From NCBI GenBank assembly GCA_951813555.1, contig OX638344.1, positions 744,001-808,000 of the forward strand: a stretch of 64,000 nt of DNA. The letters run 5' to 3'. The translations under genes and the position numbers were made by a program. The DNA comes from an uncultured Acidimicrobiales bacterium (GTDB taxonomy: Bacteria > Actinomycetota > Acidimicrobiia > Acidimicrobiales > Bin134). Below the pieces are notes generated by a model. The model was not told where the DNA came from. It ran no database searches and saw nothing but the letters and a program-made list of their open reading frames with translations. Position 1 is the stretch's first letter, and every line of letters begins with the position of its first letter. This document shows positions 62,686 to 64,000 of the stretch, piece by piece.

Positions 62686-63864
62686 GTGGACAGCCTTGAC
62701 TCACCCGACGAGTTCAATCCATTCAAGGGTCTGCCGATCTTCGGGGATCTGGGCAAGCTCCTTTCCCAGCAAGCGTCGTCCACCTGGGAGACGGCCCGCC
62801 AGTTCGCCGTGGCGCTGGCCACCGACGCACAGTCTGAACCCAACGTCGACCCCGCCGACCGCATCGCCCTGGGCGAACTGGCTCGAGTAGCCGAACTTCA
62901 TGTGGCCAACGCCACTGGGCTGTCAATAACCCGCGCCGGCCAAACCGCGTCGATTGTGCCCGTGACCAGGGCGCAATGGGCCACAGCCACCCTTGACGCC
63001 TATCGGGATCTGCTAGAGCCAATTGGGAGCGTGTCGGGCCAAGCTGAGAGTGACAAGACGCCCATCGATCCCGCTCAAGCCATGTTCGGCCAGATCATGA
63101 AGATGATCGGCCCCGTAATGCTGAGCATGACCGCCGGCAGCATGGTGGGAAATCTCGCTCGCCGGAGCCTGGGCCAGTACGACTTGCCCATCCCCCGCGA
63201 CGGCTCAGAACTCATTGTGGTACCGGCCAACATCGACGCTCTGGCCGATGAGTGGAGCCTGGACCCCTCTGATCTGCGGCTTTGGGTATGCCTGAGCGAG
63301 ATGACCCACCATGCAGTGCTCTCTGTGCCCCATGTGCGCCAGCGAATGGACAAACTGTTGGCCGACTATGTCGGGGGATTCGAGGCCGATCCCGACGCGC
63401 TGGAGAGCCGGCTGAGCGATCTGGATCTGGGCGATGCCGATTCGCTGAGCGGCCTCCAGTCGGTGCTGGGCGACCCCGAGGTGATCTTGGGGGCTGTCCA
63501 ATCACCGGCCCAGCGGGTATTGCTGCCGCAGATCACTGCATTGGTGACGGTAATCGCCGGATATGTCGACTGGACCATGGACAGCATCGGACGCGGGCTC
63601 ATCGGCTCGCACCAACGCCTCAGCGAGGCCCTGAGACGACGGCGGGTCACCGCTGATGCTGCCGATCGTTTCATCGAGCGGATGTTCGGCCTCGAACTCT
63701 CCCAGGACCATTACGACCGAGGAGCGGCCTTTGCCAGCGGAGTGGTGGAGCGGGCGGGAACCGAAGGCCTGGCCCGGCTCTGGCATTCGGCGCGAGAGCT
63801 GCCTACGCCCGCCGAGGTTGATGCTCCTGGCCTGTGGCTGGCCCGGATTGATCTGCCTGAGTAG
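62686..63864 (+). CDS. DUF2342-type metalloprotease-like protein, degenerate
   Basis: 392 residues, homologue of Mycobacterium Rv3195 and the F420-biosynthesis-associated DUF2342 proteins, which show an HExxH zinc motif. Here the corresponding helix reads WVCLSEMTHHAVLSVPHV: Glu and the second His remain but the first His is Ser, so zinc binding is questionable. Other family segments, such as IDPAQAMFGQIMKMIGPVMLSMTAGSMVGNLARRSLGQYDLPIP, are intact. Conserved neighbourhood with the PDZ-Lon and UPF0182 genes. Confidence 0.85.
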   Translation: MDSLDSPDEFNPFKGLPIFGDLGKLLSQQASSTWETARQFAVALATDAQSEPNVDPADRIALGELARVAELHVANATGLSITRAGQTASIVPVTRAQWATATLDAYRDLLEPIGSVSGQAESDKTPIDPAQAMFGQIMKMIGPVMLSMTAGSMVGNLARRSLGQYDLPIPRDGSELIVVPANIDALADEWSLDPSDLRLWVCLSEMTHHAVLSVPHVRQRMDKLLADYVGGFEADPDALESRLSDLDLGDADSLSGLQSVLGDPEVILGAVQSPAQRVLLPQITALVTVIAGYVDWTMDSIGRGLIGSHQRLSEALRRRRVTADAADRFIERMFGLELSQDHYDRGAAFASGVVERAGTEGLARLWHSARELPTPAEVDAPGLWLARIDLPE

Positions 63865-64000
63865 TTGTTGGCCGCAGCCAGAAGAGCACAACCGCAACTG
63901 CGGCGGCTATGGCAATGAGGATGAAGCCGACTCGGGCGGGCATGGGGATGACCACGGGGATCAGCGCGCCCAGCACCCAGAAGATCTGGAAGCGGGTCTC
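63803..64000 (-). CDS. Membrane protein, C-terminal fragment (runs off window)
   Basis: An open frame with no start in view enters at base 64000 and ends at TAG 63803-63805. It reads two hydrophobic helices (FWVLGALIPVVIPM and GFILIAIAAAVAVVLFWL) and a polar tail QADQSGPATGQEHQPRRA. The positions after 63864 hold no plus-strand gene, which supports this call. Its 3' end overlaps the DUF2342 gene by 62 bp. Confidence 0.55.
   Translation of the reverse strand, partial: ETRFQIFWVLGALIPVVIPMPARVGFILIAIAAAVAVVLFWLRPTTTQADQSGPATGQEHQPRRA

Overview
The window reads as a chromosome segment of a high-GC Gram-positive actinobacterium. Evidence: GC-rich third codon positions and many GTG starts; a UPF0182 protein, PDZ-Lon protein and DUF2342 protein in the same neighbourhood (as at the Mycobacterium Rv3193c-Rv3195 locus); a DivIVA-like protein; a likely bifunctional-type dCTP deaminase; a large actinobacterial arylsulfatase; and leaderless promoters in front of two toxin-antitoxin operons. 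Together with an MreB gene this suggests a lineage such as Acidimicrobiia. That placement is inference; no rRNA is present to settle it.

Layout. 1-5.4 kb: a lipoprotein fragment, a quinone oxidoreductase, an HD-domain protein coupled to dCTP deaminase, and glycerol-3-phosphate dehydrogenase coupled to an alkyl-DHAP-synthase-like flavoprotein. 5.4-12.7 kb: housekeeping genes mixed with small accessory genes: PgeF, a MazEF-type pair, a queuosine-salvage-like protein, a collapsed class V aminotransferase, an ankyrin protein, an HTH/PIN pair with its own promoter and palindromic operator, a PPOX protein and an alpha/beta hydrolase. 12.8-22.9 kb: a truncated dioxygenase abuts a catabolic island (LacI regulator; HisD/HpsN-like dehydrogenase, TPP enzyme, and a full Liv-type ABC transporter on the minus strand). 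22.9-30.7 kb: a defence and mobile hotspot around an initiator tRNA gene. It holds an IS21-like end, a NERD/zinc-ribbon protein, a frameshifted unknown, an AbiE module with a nonsense-mutated toxin between 26-bp direct repeats, and an antiphage-type dCTP deaminase (DCD/AvcD family) between exact 56-bp direct repeats. 30.7-41.4 kb: an MFS exporter, an aminotransferase plus omega-amidase pair, a sulfatase, a VapBC pair, and trehalose synthesis (OtsA plus an OtsB-GH15 fusion). 41.3-53.5 kb: a form II CoxL-like molybdoenzyme, then a long plus-strand operon (Dpp/Opp-type importer followed by two ABC-2 exporter modules). 53.5-64 kb: a cupin protein and the conserved cell-envelope/proteostasis block (UPF0182, DivIVA-like, PDZ-Lon, HEAT, MreB, MoaE, SDR, DUF2342).

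Most notable items: (i) four tandem 23-bp units between an ABC ATPase and its permease, each a self-contained 8-codon minicistron that ends in a GTGA stop/start overlap, so that ribosomes could be relayed unit by unit to the permease start; (ii) two independent ~2-kb defence cassettes (AbiE, DCD), each bracketed by direct repeats and without a visible recombinase; (iii) an uncharacterised HisD/HpsN-like plus TPP-enzyme catabolic locus under LacI control; (iv) an in-frame TGA that kills the AbiEii toxin while the antitoxin stays intact; and (v) a single polypeptide joining trehalose-6-phosphate phosphatase to a GH15 trehalase-like domain.
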